The notes under the pieces are model-generated. The model did not search any database and was not told the origin of the DNA. It was given only the letters and a program-made list of their open reading frames with translations. The translations under genes and the position numbers were made by a program. This document shows, piece after piece, positions 49,328-58,053 of a stretch of 64,000 nt of DNA (its first letter is position 1; the number at the start of each line of letters is the position of its first letter). The DNA comes from Nocardioides panzhihuensis (GTDB lineage Bacteria; Actinomycetota; Actinomycetes; Propionibacteriales; Nocardioidaceae): positions 1 through 64,000 of the forward strand of contig NZ_JACBZR010000002.1 in the NCBI RefSeq assembly GCF_013408335.1, read 5' to 3'.

Positions 49328-51123
49328 GCCGCCGCGAATCGGTCGAGCACCGGCACCGGACCGGCGACTGGGTGACCTGGGTCGGGCCGCTAGTCGGGTT
49401 CGGCGTCCTGACGCTGCTGCTGGCCTACTGGGCCGCAGCGCTGCTCACCGGTGCCGCTCAGGGGCGTACGCCGTTCTCGTTGCCGATCGAGCAGGTCACC
49501 GGCTCCATGCCGGCACCGGGTCTGGCGACCTGGATCGTCTTCGCACTGCTCGTGCTGATCCCGGCGACCCTCGTGTGGGTCGCGCTGGTCCGCTGGGGTG
49601 GCGGCGTACGACGTGGGCGTTCTCGCCTCGACGACGCCGCCGGCCGGATGGGTCGCGGCAAGGAGGACCTCGAGGAGTTCCTGCCGGCCGGCGCCCGGGC
49701 GAAGGCTGAGCGACTTCGTCCCGGAGGCCTCGGGAAGGGCGATGGCGAGGTTGGTCCCGCGATCGGCCGGACCCTGACCGGTCCGCGTCGTGTGATGCTG
49801 CGTCAGTCCTGGGAGGACTGCTCCATCGACATCTACGGCCCCCGACGCGGCAAGAGCTCCGCGCGGGCGATCCCTGCCATCCTGGACGCGCCCGGCCCGG
49901 TGGTCGCGACGGCGAACAAGGTCGAGCTCTACCCCGAGACCTGGCAGCACCGCGCGACCAAGGGTCGCGTCGACCTCTACGACCCCCAGCACCTGATCGT
50001 CAACAAGAACACGCCGGCGGCGTGCTGGTACAACCCGCTGACGCAGGTCGACGGGCCGGTCGCGGCCGCCGAGCTGGCCGAGATCTGGCGCGTCGCCGCA
50101 GTAGACCCCGAGGCGCGCACCGACGAGTACTTCTCCCCAGCCGGCAAGGAGCTGGCCGCGAACCTGATGCTCGCGGCCGCGGTCCGCGGCGGCACCCTGA
50201 TGGACGTCTACAAGTGGCTGCTTGACCCCGAGACCGAGGAGCCCGAGCGCACGCTGGCCGATCACGGGTTCGAGCTGCCGGCCTTCTCCATGCGCGAGCT
50301 GCGTACGACAACGGTCAAGCAGCGCGACGGTGTCTACGGTGGTCCTCGGATCTGGCTGAGGCCTCTGGTCGACGCACACACGGCGCGGTGGGTGACCCCG
50401 GGCAACGGACGCCAGTTCGACCCGGTCGAGTTCGTCGAAAACCCCAACACGCTCTACCTGCACTCCCAGAAGGGTGCCGGCTCTGCGGCGGCCCTGGTGG
50501 GGTCGCTGGTCAAGGGGATCTTCGACGCGGCGAAGGCCAAGGCCGGCACCATGGGTCGACTCGATCCGTCCCTGCTGGCGGTGCTCGACGAGGTGGCCAA
50601 CGTGTGCCGTCTCCCAGACCTGCCGGAGTACTACTCCCACTTCGGGTCCCGCGGGATCAACATCATGGCGTTTCTCCAGTCCTACAAGCAGGGCCGCAAC
50701 CTGTGGGGCGAGCACGGCATGGACGCCCTGTGGGGTTCCGCGACCGTCCGCGTCTATGGCGGGGGAGAGGGCGACACTCAGTTCCTGCGGTCACTGGCCG
50801 AGCTCATCGGCCGCCACACCGTTATCGATCGCACCCGATCGGTTGGGCAAGGCCCGCGCGGGGTGACGCTCTCGGAGCACCACGCCCGCGAGTTCACCCT
50901 CGACGTCGACGACCTCGGCTCCCTGCCGAAGTGGCGCGCCGTCATGTTCACCCAGGCCGGTCGACCGGCCATGTTCGAGCTGGCCCCCTACTTCCGTGAC
51001 CCCGAGCTTGCACGCGTCGTCACCGCCTCGAAGGAAGCCTTCACCGAGGCGCTGGGGACGCGGACTCTGCCCCACCTGGTCCACAGCCTTGACGGGCTGG
51101 CCCCGAAGGAGCTTCCGTGGTGA
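49324..51123 (+). CDS. VirD4/TraG-type coupling protein
   Basis: 599 residues. Two N-terminal helices (WVGPLVGFGVLTLLLAYWAA, TWIVFALLVLIPATLVWVAL), Walker A IYGPRRGKSSARAI at about 171, Walker B LLAVLDEVANVCRLPDLPEY at about 418, and the TraG signature GINIMAFLQSYKQGRNLWGE. It recruits the DNA-relaxase complex to the channel. Its presence with VirB4- and VirB6-like proteins shows a single-stranded DNA transfer system rather than a TraB/FtsK type. Confidence 0.9.
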   Translation: MSRRESVEHRHRTGDWVTWVGPLVGFGVLTLLLAYWAAALLTGAAQGRTPFSLPIEQVTGSMPAPGLATWIVFALLVLIPATLVWVALVRWGGGVRRGRSRLDDAAGRMGRGKEDLEEFLPAGARAKAERLRPGGLGKGDGEVGPAIGRTLTGPRRVMLRQSWEDCSIDIYGPRRGKSSARAIPAILDAPGPVVATANKVELYPETWQHRATKGRVDLYDPQHLIVNKNTPAACWYNPLTQVDGPVAAAELAEIWRVAAVDPEARTDEYFSPAGKELAANLMLAAAVRGGTLMDVYKWLLDPETEEPERTLADHGFELPAFSMRELRTTTVKQRDGVYGGPRIWLRPLVDAHTARWVTPGNGRQFDPVEFVENPNTLYLHSQKGAGSAAALVGSLVKGIFDAAKAKAGTMGRLDPSLLAVLDEVANVCRLPDLPEYYSHFGSRGINIMAFLQSYKQGRNLWGEHGMDALWGSATVRVYGGGEGDTQFLRSLAELIGRHTVIDRTRSVGQGPRGVTLSEHHAREFTLDVDDLGSLPKWRAVMFTQAGRPAMFELAPYFRDPELARVVTASKEAFTEALGTRTLPHLVHSLDGLAPKELPW

Positions 51124-51689
51124 CCGATCCTTTCGGCGTCGACGAGCTGGCCGTCGACGACGTCGCCGACGGCCAGCTCGTCGACCGTGACGCCCCCAGC
51201 GAACCGGACACCGGCGCTGCCCCTGCCCCCGCGGAGACCGCAGCGGAGGAGCCTCAGCCGCGGTTCTCCTCGGTGGTCGAGTTCGTCGAGCAGTGGCTCG
51301 CCCCGATGCTGCGGCGTCGGGTGAACACCAAGCTCGGCGGTGCCGATGACCTGCACTGGTGCCCCCGCTGGTGGGCGCACGAGGAGGTCGTCGACCGCCT
51401 TAGCGCGACCTGGCGCGCGTGGGAGGGTGCCAGGATCGCCCCGGACCCCGGTGCGATGGCGGGCTGGTGGCTCAGCGTGCTCGACCCGATGATGGCCGCG
51501 ATCACGGACCGCTACACCGGACCGTTCGCCGTGTGCCGCGACGGGCACGCCGACGTGATCGCACCGCTGCCGCTCGAGCCGTACACCGCCGACGCCGCGG
51601 CGCAGATCACCAACGCCTACGAGACCGCAGATGCGGAGGTCGCCTACGACCCCGCGACCGGCGAGATCCGCAACGAGGAGCAGTCATGA
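51117..51689 (+). CDS. DUF4913 protein
   Basis: 190 residues from GTG 51117 (GTG 51120 gives a GTGA overlap with the coupling-protein stop). An acidic N-terminus of 50 residues is followed by the DUF4913 core FVEQWLAPMLRRRVNTKL, LHWCPRWWAHEEVVDRLSAT, WWLSVLDPMMAAITDRY. Common in actinobacterial transfer operons after traG-like genes; function unknown. Confidence 0.82.
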   Translation: MVTDPFGVDELAVDDVADGQLVDRDAPSEPDTGAAPAPAETAAEEPQPRFSSVVEFVEQWLAPMLRRRVNTKLGGADDLHWCPRWWAHEEVVDRLSATWRAWEGARIAPDPGAMAGWWLSVLDPMMAAITDRYTGPFAVCRDGHADVIAPLPLEPYTADAAAQITNAYETADAEVAYDPATGEIRNEEQS

Positions 51690-52189
51690 TCAGGCCTACG
51701 TCGATCCGACGCGCCCTGGCCGCATCACTCGCTATCTCAGCGCTGCTGCTCAGCGCGTGCGGGAGTGACCCCGCGCCGACATCATCCCCCTCCGCCGGCG
51801 CCTCTTCCGCCCCGGCGACCATGGCGCCCCACGACGAGCTCGAGGCGCCACCGACCACCGCGCCAGCCGCCGAGCAGGACTCCGCGACAGCGGCCCGCCG
51901 GTTTCTGACGACCTGGGCCAACCCGGACCTGTCCTATGGACAGTGGTGGCCGCGCGTTAAGCCGCTGCTATCCCCGCAGGGGCAGCAGGACTACGCCGCC
52001 GTCGACCCGGCCAACCTGCCTACGCTCACCCTCACGGGCAAGCCGCGTGTGGAGGCCTCGAGCGTGGCCACCGCGGTCACGGTCTGGCAGCCGACCGACC
52101 TGGGCGAGTTCGGGGTTCGGATGTCGCGCACATCCGAGACTGCAGCCTGGCTGGTCGCCGAGGTCACCTTCCCCGAGGGGGTGCACTGA
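51686..52189 (+). CDS. Transfer-operon lipoprotein
   Basis: 167 residues. Lipobox ISALLLSACGS (Cys about residue 27) after a basic start, a Ser/Ala/Pro-rich linker, then a 95-residue domain (FLTTWANPDLSYGQWWPRVK, VEASSVATAVTVWQPTDLGE). It should be anchored on the outer face of the membrane, probably as part of the transfer apparatus. Coupled to the upstream gene by ATGA. Confidence 0.75.
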   Translation: MIRPTSIRRALAASLAISALLLSACGSDPAPTSSPSAGASSAPATMAPHDELEAPPTTAPAAEQDSATAARRFLTTWANPDLSYGQWWPRVKPLLSPQGQQDYAAVDPANLPTLTLTGKPRVEASSVATAVTVWQPTDLGEFGVRMSRTSETAAWLVAEVTFPEGVH

Positions 52190-52192
52190 TCC

Positions 52193-54052
52193 ATGGCGCA
52201 GCTCGGGGCAAAGCCGATCATCGGGGCCGGCACGGCGGGGCTCGTGCTGGTCGTGTTCGTGGTGGTCATGCTGCTGACACCGGCCGGCCAGGAGGCCGCT
52301 GCCTGCGGTCCCGGCGTGAACACCGCGTTGGGCACGCTGCCGGCGTCCTCGGCCTCGGGGAAGGTGCGGGTCGCGCAGGCCAACATCCCGCAGCGCTCCG
52401 GGATGGGCGGCTACCGCACCTCGATGAGCCGGTTGCTCAGCGTGGAGCCGGACTTCATCACGCTCAACGAGCAGGCCGGCCGCAGCATGGACCAGATCCT
52501 GTCGGCGGCGCCGGGGTACGCGGGCTTCCGCTCGGACGACGCCGGTCCCCGGGGCCAGCAGGGCCAAGCGCTCGACACGGCGGTGCTGTGGCGCGCCGAC
52601 ACCTGGGAGCAGGTCTCGGCGGGCCGCGTGCAGGTCGTCGAGGGCGATCGGGTCAGCTACAACGGCGCGGTACGGACCTGGAACCGCTACGCCACCTGGG
52701 CGCTGCTGGCCAACGACGCCGGCGAGATGGTCTCGGTCGTCTCGGTTCACCACATGACGAACCCGGCGAAGTACGGGCCCGACCGGCCTCGCCGCGCTCA
52801 GCTCTACGGGCAGGGCATGGATGCCTTGGCCGGGCTGATCACGACCCTCGGGGCGAAGGGACCGGTCCTGGTAGGTGGAGACTTCAACGTCTCGGCGAAC
52901 CAGCGCGAGTCGTGGGCTGCGCCGGCGAAGATGAGCGCGCTCGGTTACAAGAGCTACGCGAAGGCGGTCGACTTCGTCTTCTACCCGGCCGCTCAGGGTG
53001 CGACCTCGACCAGGTCGTGGTCCGGCCCGATGATCTCGGACCACCCCTGGATCGCGGCCGAGATCGACCTCGCCGAGCCCGGCGAGCAGCCGAGCGCCGC
53101 GCCCGCGGCCGACACCGCCGCGGGCCTGCCGAAGGTCTCGGGGCTCGATGGTGAGCAGCTGCGCAACGCGGCCGCGATCATCGCTGCCGCCCAGGCCAAG
53201 AACGTCTACGCCGGCTATCCCGACGGACTGCCGGCACGCGCCTGGGCGATCGGGGTGATGACCGCGATCGGTGAGTCCGGGCTGCGGGTCCTCGACTACG
53301 GTGACGCGGTCGGCCCGGACAGCCGCGGGCTGTTCCAGCAGCGCGGCAACGGATCGTGGGGTTCCTACAACGATCGGATGGATCCGACGACGTCGGCGAC
53401 GAACTTCTTCAAGGCGATGGTCAAGGTCGACCAGTGGGAGACGATGACCCCGACCCAGGTCGCGCACAGCACGCAGCGCAACGCCGACCCCAACCACTAC
53501 ACGAAGTACTGGGACCAGGCCGTGGCGGTCACCGCCGCGCTGAAGGGGTCCTCGGTCGTCGCAGCACTCGGTACCCTGAACTCGCCGATGTGCACCGAAC
53601 CGGTGATGGGATTGGCTGGCGACGGAACCTACGTCTACCCCGTCCCGGCGTCGTTGATCGGCTCCGACCGTCGCAACTACGGGCAGTCTGGCTCCAACTG
53701 GGCACACGTCCACACCGGCACCGACTTCTCGGTCGCCTGCGGCACCCCGGTCTACGCCGTCAACGCCGGCCGAGTGATCCACAAGCCGACCTCGTGGGGT
53801 GGCCCCAACATGATCGGCGTCACCGATGGCCAGGTCACCACCTGGTATGCGCACATGCAGGCCGCCGACGTCGGCAATGGACAGAGCGTCGCGGCTGGCC
53901 AGCAGATCGGGCGCGTCGGCTCGGAGGGCAACTCCACCGGCTGCCACCTGCACCTGGAGGTCCGTACCCCGGCATCCAGCCCCGGCGTCATCGACGGGGC
54001 CCAGAATCCGACCACCTGGCTCGCCAAGAACGCCGGCTCCAACGCCGCCTGA
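52193..54052 (+). CDS. EEP nuclease-lytic transglycosylase-M23 peptidase fusion
   Basis: 619 residues with an N-terminal helix (AGLVLVVFVVVMLLTPAGQ). Residues about 58-295 are an endonuclease/exonuclease/phosphatase domain with AQANIPQ, LNEQ, VLVGGDFNVSA and ISDHPW, i.e. all the usual catalytic positions. Residues about 320-445 look like a lysozyme-type hydrolase (AIGESGLRVLDYGD, SRGLFQQRGNGSWG). Residues about 480-610 are an M23 peptidase (HTGTDFSVACGTPVYAV, WYAHMQ, CHLHLEV). Cell-wall hydrolases are normal in Gram-positive transfer systems; the added phosphodiesterase domain is unusual. Confidence 0.82.
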   Translation: MAQLGAKPIIGAGTAGLVLVVFVVVMLLTPAGQEAAACGPGVNTALGTLPASSASGKVRVAQANIPQRSGMGGYRTSMSRLLSVEPDFITLNEQAGRSMDQILSAAPGYAGFRSDDAGPRGQQGQALDTAVLWRADTWEQVSAGRVQVVEGDRVSYNGAVRTWNRYATWALLANDAGEMVSVVSVHHMTNPAKYGPDRPRRAQLYGQGMDALAGLITTLGAKGPVLVGGDFNVSANQRESWAAPAKMSALGYKSYAKAVDFVFYPAAQGATSTRSWSGPMISDHPWIAAEIDLAEPGEQPSAAPAADTAAGLPKVSGLDGEQLRNAAAIIAAAQAKNVYAGYPDGLPARAWAIGVMTAIGESGLRVLDYGDAVGPDSRGLFQQRGNGSWGSYNDRMDPTTSATNFFKAMVKVDQWETMTPTQVAHSTQRNADPNHYTKYWDQAVAVTAALKGSSVVAALGTLNSPMCTEPVMGLAGDGTYVYPVPASLIGSDRRNYGQSGSNWAHVHTGTDFSVACGTPVYAVNAGRVIHKPTSWGGPNMIGVTDGQVTTWYAHMQAADVGNGQSVAAGQQIGRVGSEGNSTGCHLHLEVRTPASSPGVIDGAQNPTTWLAKNAGSNAA

Positions 54053-54085
54053 CCAACGTCCCCCGCACTCGGAGAGGTAATCCCG

Positions 54086-55192
54086 ATGACCAGCACCACC
54101 GCACAGCCCGCAGCACCGGCGCAGCAGCGATCGCGCGGCCTCATCCTCTTCGGCGCCGTCTCGGTCGCGCTCATCTCGACCGCGGCGGCCTACCAGGCGA
54201 TGGTCGGATTCGGCCTCGACGTGCTCGCGATGGGCACCATCACCGCCTTCGCCTTCGCGGGCGTCTTCGAGCTCTCGCTCGTCACCGTCGCGCTGATGGC
54301 TCGCGAGGCCAGCCAGCACGGCCGCCCCGCAGGCACCTTGCTGACCCTCACGTGGATCATGTCTCTGGCGTCCGGGTTCTTCGCCGGCTGGCACGAGATC
54401 CACCTCGGTCACCCCGTCGCGGCCGCCGCGTTCCGGTTCATCGTGCCGCTCCTCGCCGCGCTGATGTGGCACCTGGCCCTCATCGGCGATCGGCACCTCG
54501 CCAGCGGCCGCACCTTCGCGCAGCTCCGCGCCGACGCCCGCCTGGCCGTGATGTTCCGCGCTACCCGCATCGCTGAGCGGGCCTACCACCGGCACCAGCT
54601 CGCCAACACCACGCGCACCAGTCGGCAACTCGAGCGCGCCCAGGCCCGCCAGGACCGCGCCGAGGATCGAGTCCTCGACACCGTGCCGCCGGCCGACGTC
54701 CGCGCCGCCGTCACCGAGTGGCGCGCCGCCGTCGTCGACGTCGCCGACGCCACCACCGACATCCGCCTCCACGAGAGCCGGCGCCTGATCGCGCTGCGCG
54801 CGCCCCGCGACCTGGCCCACAACACCGGGACCGTGCACGTCGAGCAGCTCTTCCCTGCGGCCGAGGCCCCGACGATCGCCGGGGAGCTCAACGGTGCCGA
54901 GGGCGACCACGAGCCCGCAGAAACCGAAGTCGAGCGGGCACAGTCCGCCCAGGCCTCCACCCGACCGCACCTGGTCACGGTGAAGGTGCCCGCTGAGGGG
55001 ACGAGCAAGGCCACCTCGACCGCGGCCACGGCACCGACCCAGCGCGCCCGCAGCGCCAGAGCAGCCACGGTCCGACAGCGGGTCGCCGAGCTCCGCGAGG
55101 AGGACCCGGAGCTGACGAACAAGGACATCGCCAAGCGACTGGCCATGAGCGAGCGGACTCTGTACCGCTTCCTCGGTGACCGCGCGAACTGA
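54086..55192 (+). CDS. DUF2637 membrane protein with a C-terminal HTH
   Basis: 368 residues. Four helices in the first 150 residues (LILFGAVSVALISTAAAYQA, ITAFAFAGVFELSLVTVALM, LTWIMSLASGFFAGWHEI, FIVPLLAALMWHLALIG) match DUF2637, typical of actinobacterial plasmid transfer loci. A helical, basic linker follows, and the last 60 residues hold VRQRVAELREEDPELTNKDI-AKRLAMSERTLYRFL, an HTH. It may link the membrane to DNA. Confidence 0.78.
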   Translation: MTSTTAQPAAPAQQRSRGLILFGAVSVALISTAAAYQAMVGFGLDVLAMGTITAFAFAGVFELSLVTVALMAREASQHGRPAGTLLTLTWIMSLASGFFAGWHEIHLGHPVAAAAFRFIVPLLAALMWHLALIGDRHLASGRTFAQLRADARLAVMFRATRIAERAYHRHQLANTTRTSRQLERAQARQDRAEDRVLDTVPPADVRAAVTEWRAAVVDVADATTDIRLHESRRLIALRAPRDLAHNTGTVHVEQLFPAAEAPTIAGELNGAEGDHEPAETEVERAQSAQASTRPHLVTVKVPAEGTSKATSTAATAPTQRARSARAATVRQRVAELREEDPELTNKDIAKRLAMSERTLYRFLGDRAN

Positions 55193-55230
55193 GCGTGCTC
55201 ACACCAACGGGAAACTCGGGAGGAACCACG

Positions 55231-56010
55231 ATGGGTAAAGGTGCCAGGAACAGGGCACGTCGCCAGGCGGCCGCCACAGCACGTGGAGCGATGGTCCGCG
55301 ACCGCCGCACCGTGAACCTGTGGCCCGGTCTCGTCGACGGGGTCACTCTCAGCACTCAGACTCGCGTGCGGCTCGCGCGCCCCGAGGATGAGCCGGCGCT
55401 GCGCCGCTACATCATGGAGGCGACCGAGGACCCCGAGGTCGCCGATCCGGCCAAGACGATCCCGATCGCCTGCCCCTCGATCACCGCGGGGATGCGTGAG
55501 GGCAAGGACGGCTTCATCACGGGTCTCGCGCAGGAGTGGACTCAGGTCGGAACCGGGACGGGTGATGGCCGGATCGTCGCGGGCTTCTCCCTGGTGGCCG
55601 TCGACGACGACGATGACGATGACGTCCTCGGTTCGGTGACGGTGTGCCCGCCCTACAGCTTCTTGAGCAATATCCTCGACGGGTTCCCCCTCGAGGAGCA
55701 GAGGAAGCTCGTGTTGCAGGCTCAACTGGGGATCTCGAAGATCGTCGCGGTGGCCGTGCGCGAGGATCTCCGTGGCGAGGGGATCGGCGCCGACCTGGTC
55801 AGCACCGCACTGCAGGTCATCCGGCGCTGCAACCTCGGCATGATCACCTTCGGCAGCTGCGAACCGAGCCGAGCAGCGTTCTACCGCCGCCTCGGGTTCG
55901 CGATCGCATCGGTCGCGCAGCCCATCGACCTGTATATGGCCCTCGGGATCCACGCCATGGTGTCCACCCCCGACCACCACATCTTCAGCATGCGACAGGA
56001 GCCGCGATGA
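55231..56010 (+). CDS. GNAT family N-acetyltransferase
   Basis: 259 residues from ATG 55231, with GGGAGGAACC upstream. The acetyl-CoA-binding motif VREDLRGEGIGADLV and the terminal FYRRLGFAIA are typical of GNAT. An acidic run of seven Asp lies in the loop before beta-4 (VAVDDDDDDDVLG). The first 40 residues are basic (GKGARNRARRQAAATARG). Substrate unknown. Unusual in a transfer operon. Confidence 0.75.
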   Translation: MGKGARNRARRQAAATARGAMVRDRRTVNLWPGLVDGVTLSTQTRVRLARPEDEPALRRYIMEATEDPEVADPAKTIPIACPSITAGMREGKDGFITGLAQEWTQVGTGTGDGRIVAGFSLVAVDDDDDDDVLGSVTVCPPYSFLSNILDGFPLEEQRKLVLQAQLGISKIVAVAVREDLRGEGIGADLVSTALQVIRRCNLGMITFGSCEPSRAAFYRRLGFAIASVAQPIDLYMALGIHAMVSTPDHHIFSMRQEPR

Positions 56011-57062
56011 CCAAGGACATCCACCGCGCCGAGGACGCCGACGATCTCACCGAGGTGACCGGAGCCGATCTGCTCAAACCGCTCAAGGAGCTCGAGCCGA
56101 CAGACGATCTGATGGATGCTCTGAGCCAAGCAGGTCGGATCACCGACGTCAGCGTGCTCGACCTGGCGCGGTGCCGCGCCGAGCTGGCTGACGCCGGCCT
56201 GGTGGTGCCGGACTTGAACGCCCTCGCGAATGAGCTGGCCGAGGGCCGCGAGCTGCGCGGTACGACGGCGTCAGTAGGCGCCGTCACCGCCGTCCTGACC
56301 CTCGCAGCGGCCCTCCTCCTGGGCGTCGTGTGGTCAGGGGCCGAGCTCATTGATCTGGACTTCCTCGACAGCCTCGCCTCCGGCACGACCGTCGTCATCG
56401 CCACCCTGGCCGCGATGGCGGCCGCCTTGGGTGTCTGGTGCGTCAAGGTCGCCGAGGTCAGCGTCAGCGACCTCTTCACTCACCAGACGACGCTCCCAGC
56501 CCTGACCAGCCATCGCCGCGCGCTGGGCATCATCACGGGGTGCGTGAGCCAGGAGCCACTCTCCTGGGAAGGGCGGCCCCTGCTGCAACGGGCGAGCGCT
56601 GCGGCGTCGTCGATCGCCCGCAGTGAGGTCTGGTCCTCGGAGATGTTCGACACGCATCGCGTACGGGTCGACCTGGTCGAGGAGGTCCGACTGGTCGCTG
56701 AGCGTGTCCGGGTGCTGACCTCGGGCACGAGCGGCGGCAACGTCACCAGCGCGGAGATGCGCAAGGCCCTTCTCGATTCGACCACGGCACGGCTGGCCGC
56801 GCTCCAGCAGTACCGCGACCAGGTGATGGCCGTGCAGCGAGCGGCCGACCGACTCCACCGGGCAGAGCTCGAAGAGATCGGCTCGGACAGGTTGGTCGAC
56901 TGGCTCGCCAAGACGGGCGCCGACGAAGGTCAGGTCGCTGAGCTGAACAGCATGGCGGCTGAGTCACGCGCGGCCGCCCAGGCGATCGCCGACACGCTCG
57001 CCGCGATGCAGCCCACGTCAGCCATCTTGACGCATCGGCGCACCGATGAGAGCGGCACCTAG
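56007..57062 (+). CDS. Membrane protein with two helices and a helical C-terminus
   Basis: 351 residues, overlapping the upstream gene by 4 nt. Two helices at about 93-145 (AVTAVLTLAAALLLGVVWSG, TTVVIATLAAMAAALGVWCV) followed by 200 residues of Ala/Glu/Arg-rich helix. No family recognised. Last gene of the transfer operon. Confidence 0.6.
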   Translation: MTKDIHRAEDADDLTEVTGADLLKPLKELEPTDDLMDALSQAGRITDVSVLDLARCRAELADAGLVVPDLNALANELAEGRELRGTTASVGAVTAVLTLAAALLLGVVWSGAELIDLDFLDSLASGTTVVIATLAAMAAALGVWCVKVAEVSVSDLFTHQTTLPALTSHRRALGIITGCVSQEPLSWEGRPLLQRASAAASSIARSEVWSSEMFDTHRVRVDLVEEVRLVAERVRVLTSGTSGGNVTSAEMRKALLDSTTARLAALQQYRDQVMAVQRAADRLHRAELEEIGSDRLVDWLAKTGADEGQVAELNSMAAESRAAAQAIADTLAAMQPTSAILTHRRTDESGT

Positions 57063-57083
57063 GAAGACACACAACGGCACTTG

Positions 57084-57119
57084 GATGGGGCCCCGCGAGC
57101 GTCTCTCGCGGGGCCCATC
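57084..57119 (+). terminator. Terminator of the transfer operon
   Basis: GATGGGGCCCCGCGAG pairs with CTCGCGGGGCCCATC with a single bulged G, 22 nt after the last stop. Confidence 0.8.
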
Positions 57120-57129
57120 GGCTTCCAGG

Positions 57130-57960
57130 GCCCGGCTGCATCGTGCAGGGTTGCGTCTGGTCGAGGCGTGGCGGGCGCGGGCGACCAGGTCGTATCCCTC
57201 GGACCTGGCCGCCGCAGCGCGGCCGGTGCGGCTGACGTTGTTGGCGGCGTTGTGTTGGACCCGGCAGGCTGAGATCACTGATGCGCTGGTCGATCAGCTG
57301 CTCGCGCCGATCTTGAAGATCAACACCCGCGCAGACCCGAAGGTCGAGCGTGAGCTGACCGAGGATCTGCGCCGGGTGCGAGGCAAGGAGGGCATCTCGT
57401 CCGGGTGCTCGCCCAAGCGGCGGTCGAGCACCCGGACGAGATGGTGCGTACGGCGTCGTTCCCGGTGGTCGGCGAGGGCACCCTGCGCGACCTGGTGCGT
57501 GAGGCCAAGGCCAACCAGCGGGCCTTCCCAGGCCCGTGTCCGTACGGTGCTGCACTCCGGCTACGCCCACCACTACCGGCGGATGCTGCCCCGCTGCTCG
57601 CGGCGCTGGAATTCCAGTGCAACAACACCGTCTACCGGCCCGTCATGGACGCCCTCGATCTGCTGGCCCGTTACGACGGCGTCGACGGGAAGCACCGCTT
57701 CTACGCCCCAGCCGACCAGCCGCCAATCGACGGGGTGGTCCCGGCCGCGTGGCGCGAAGCGGTGGTCGACGAGCAGGGCCGCATGGAGCGGGTCCCCTAC
57801 GAGCTGTGCGTGTTGGTCGCGCTGCGTGACGCGGTCCGCCGCCGCGAGGTATACGTCGCCGGCGGCCTGCGGTGGCGCAACCCCGAAGACGACCTGCGCG
57901 GCGTCGGCGCCTTGTTCTCGGACGAGCATCCCGCCATCAACGCGTGGAGCAACATCGGCA
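57130..57960 (+). pseudogene. Tn3-family transposase remnant with several frameshifts
   Basis: Pieces of a Tn3 TnpA N-terminal region read through alternating frames: LAAAARPVRLTLLAALCWTR and VERELTEDLRRVRGKEGI, then LAQAAVEHPDEMVRTASFPV, then QARVRTVLHSGYAHHYRRML, then LLAALEFQCNNTVYRPVMDA to LRWRNPEDDL. At least three frame changes and no C-terminal DDE part, so it is dead. It marks the right border of the transfer region. Confidence 0.75.
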
Positions 57961-58053
57961 CAAGCGGCGCGGTGGCCTTCCGGAAGAATCCGATTCCCTC
58001 GATCTTTCGCATCGATGATCAGGTCTCAATCGTGGTTGGACCAGCCGCGCTGC

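Noticed and set aside
51968..54970. A 1000-codon leftward open frame opposite the EEP/M23 and DUF2637 genes
   Set aside because: Gly/Arg/Val-rich shadow of strongly recognisable rightward genes; no domain of its own.
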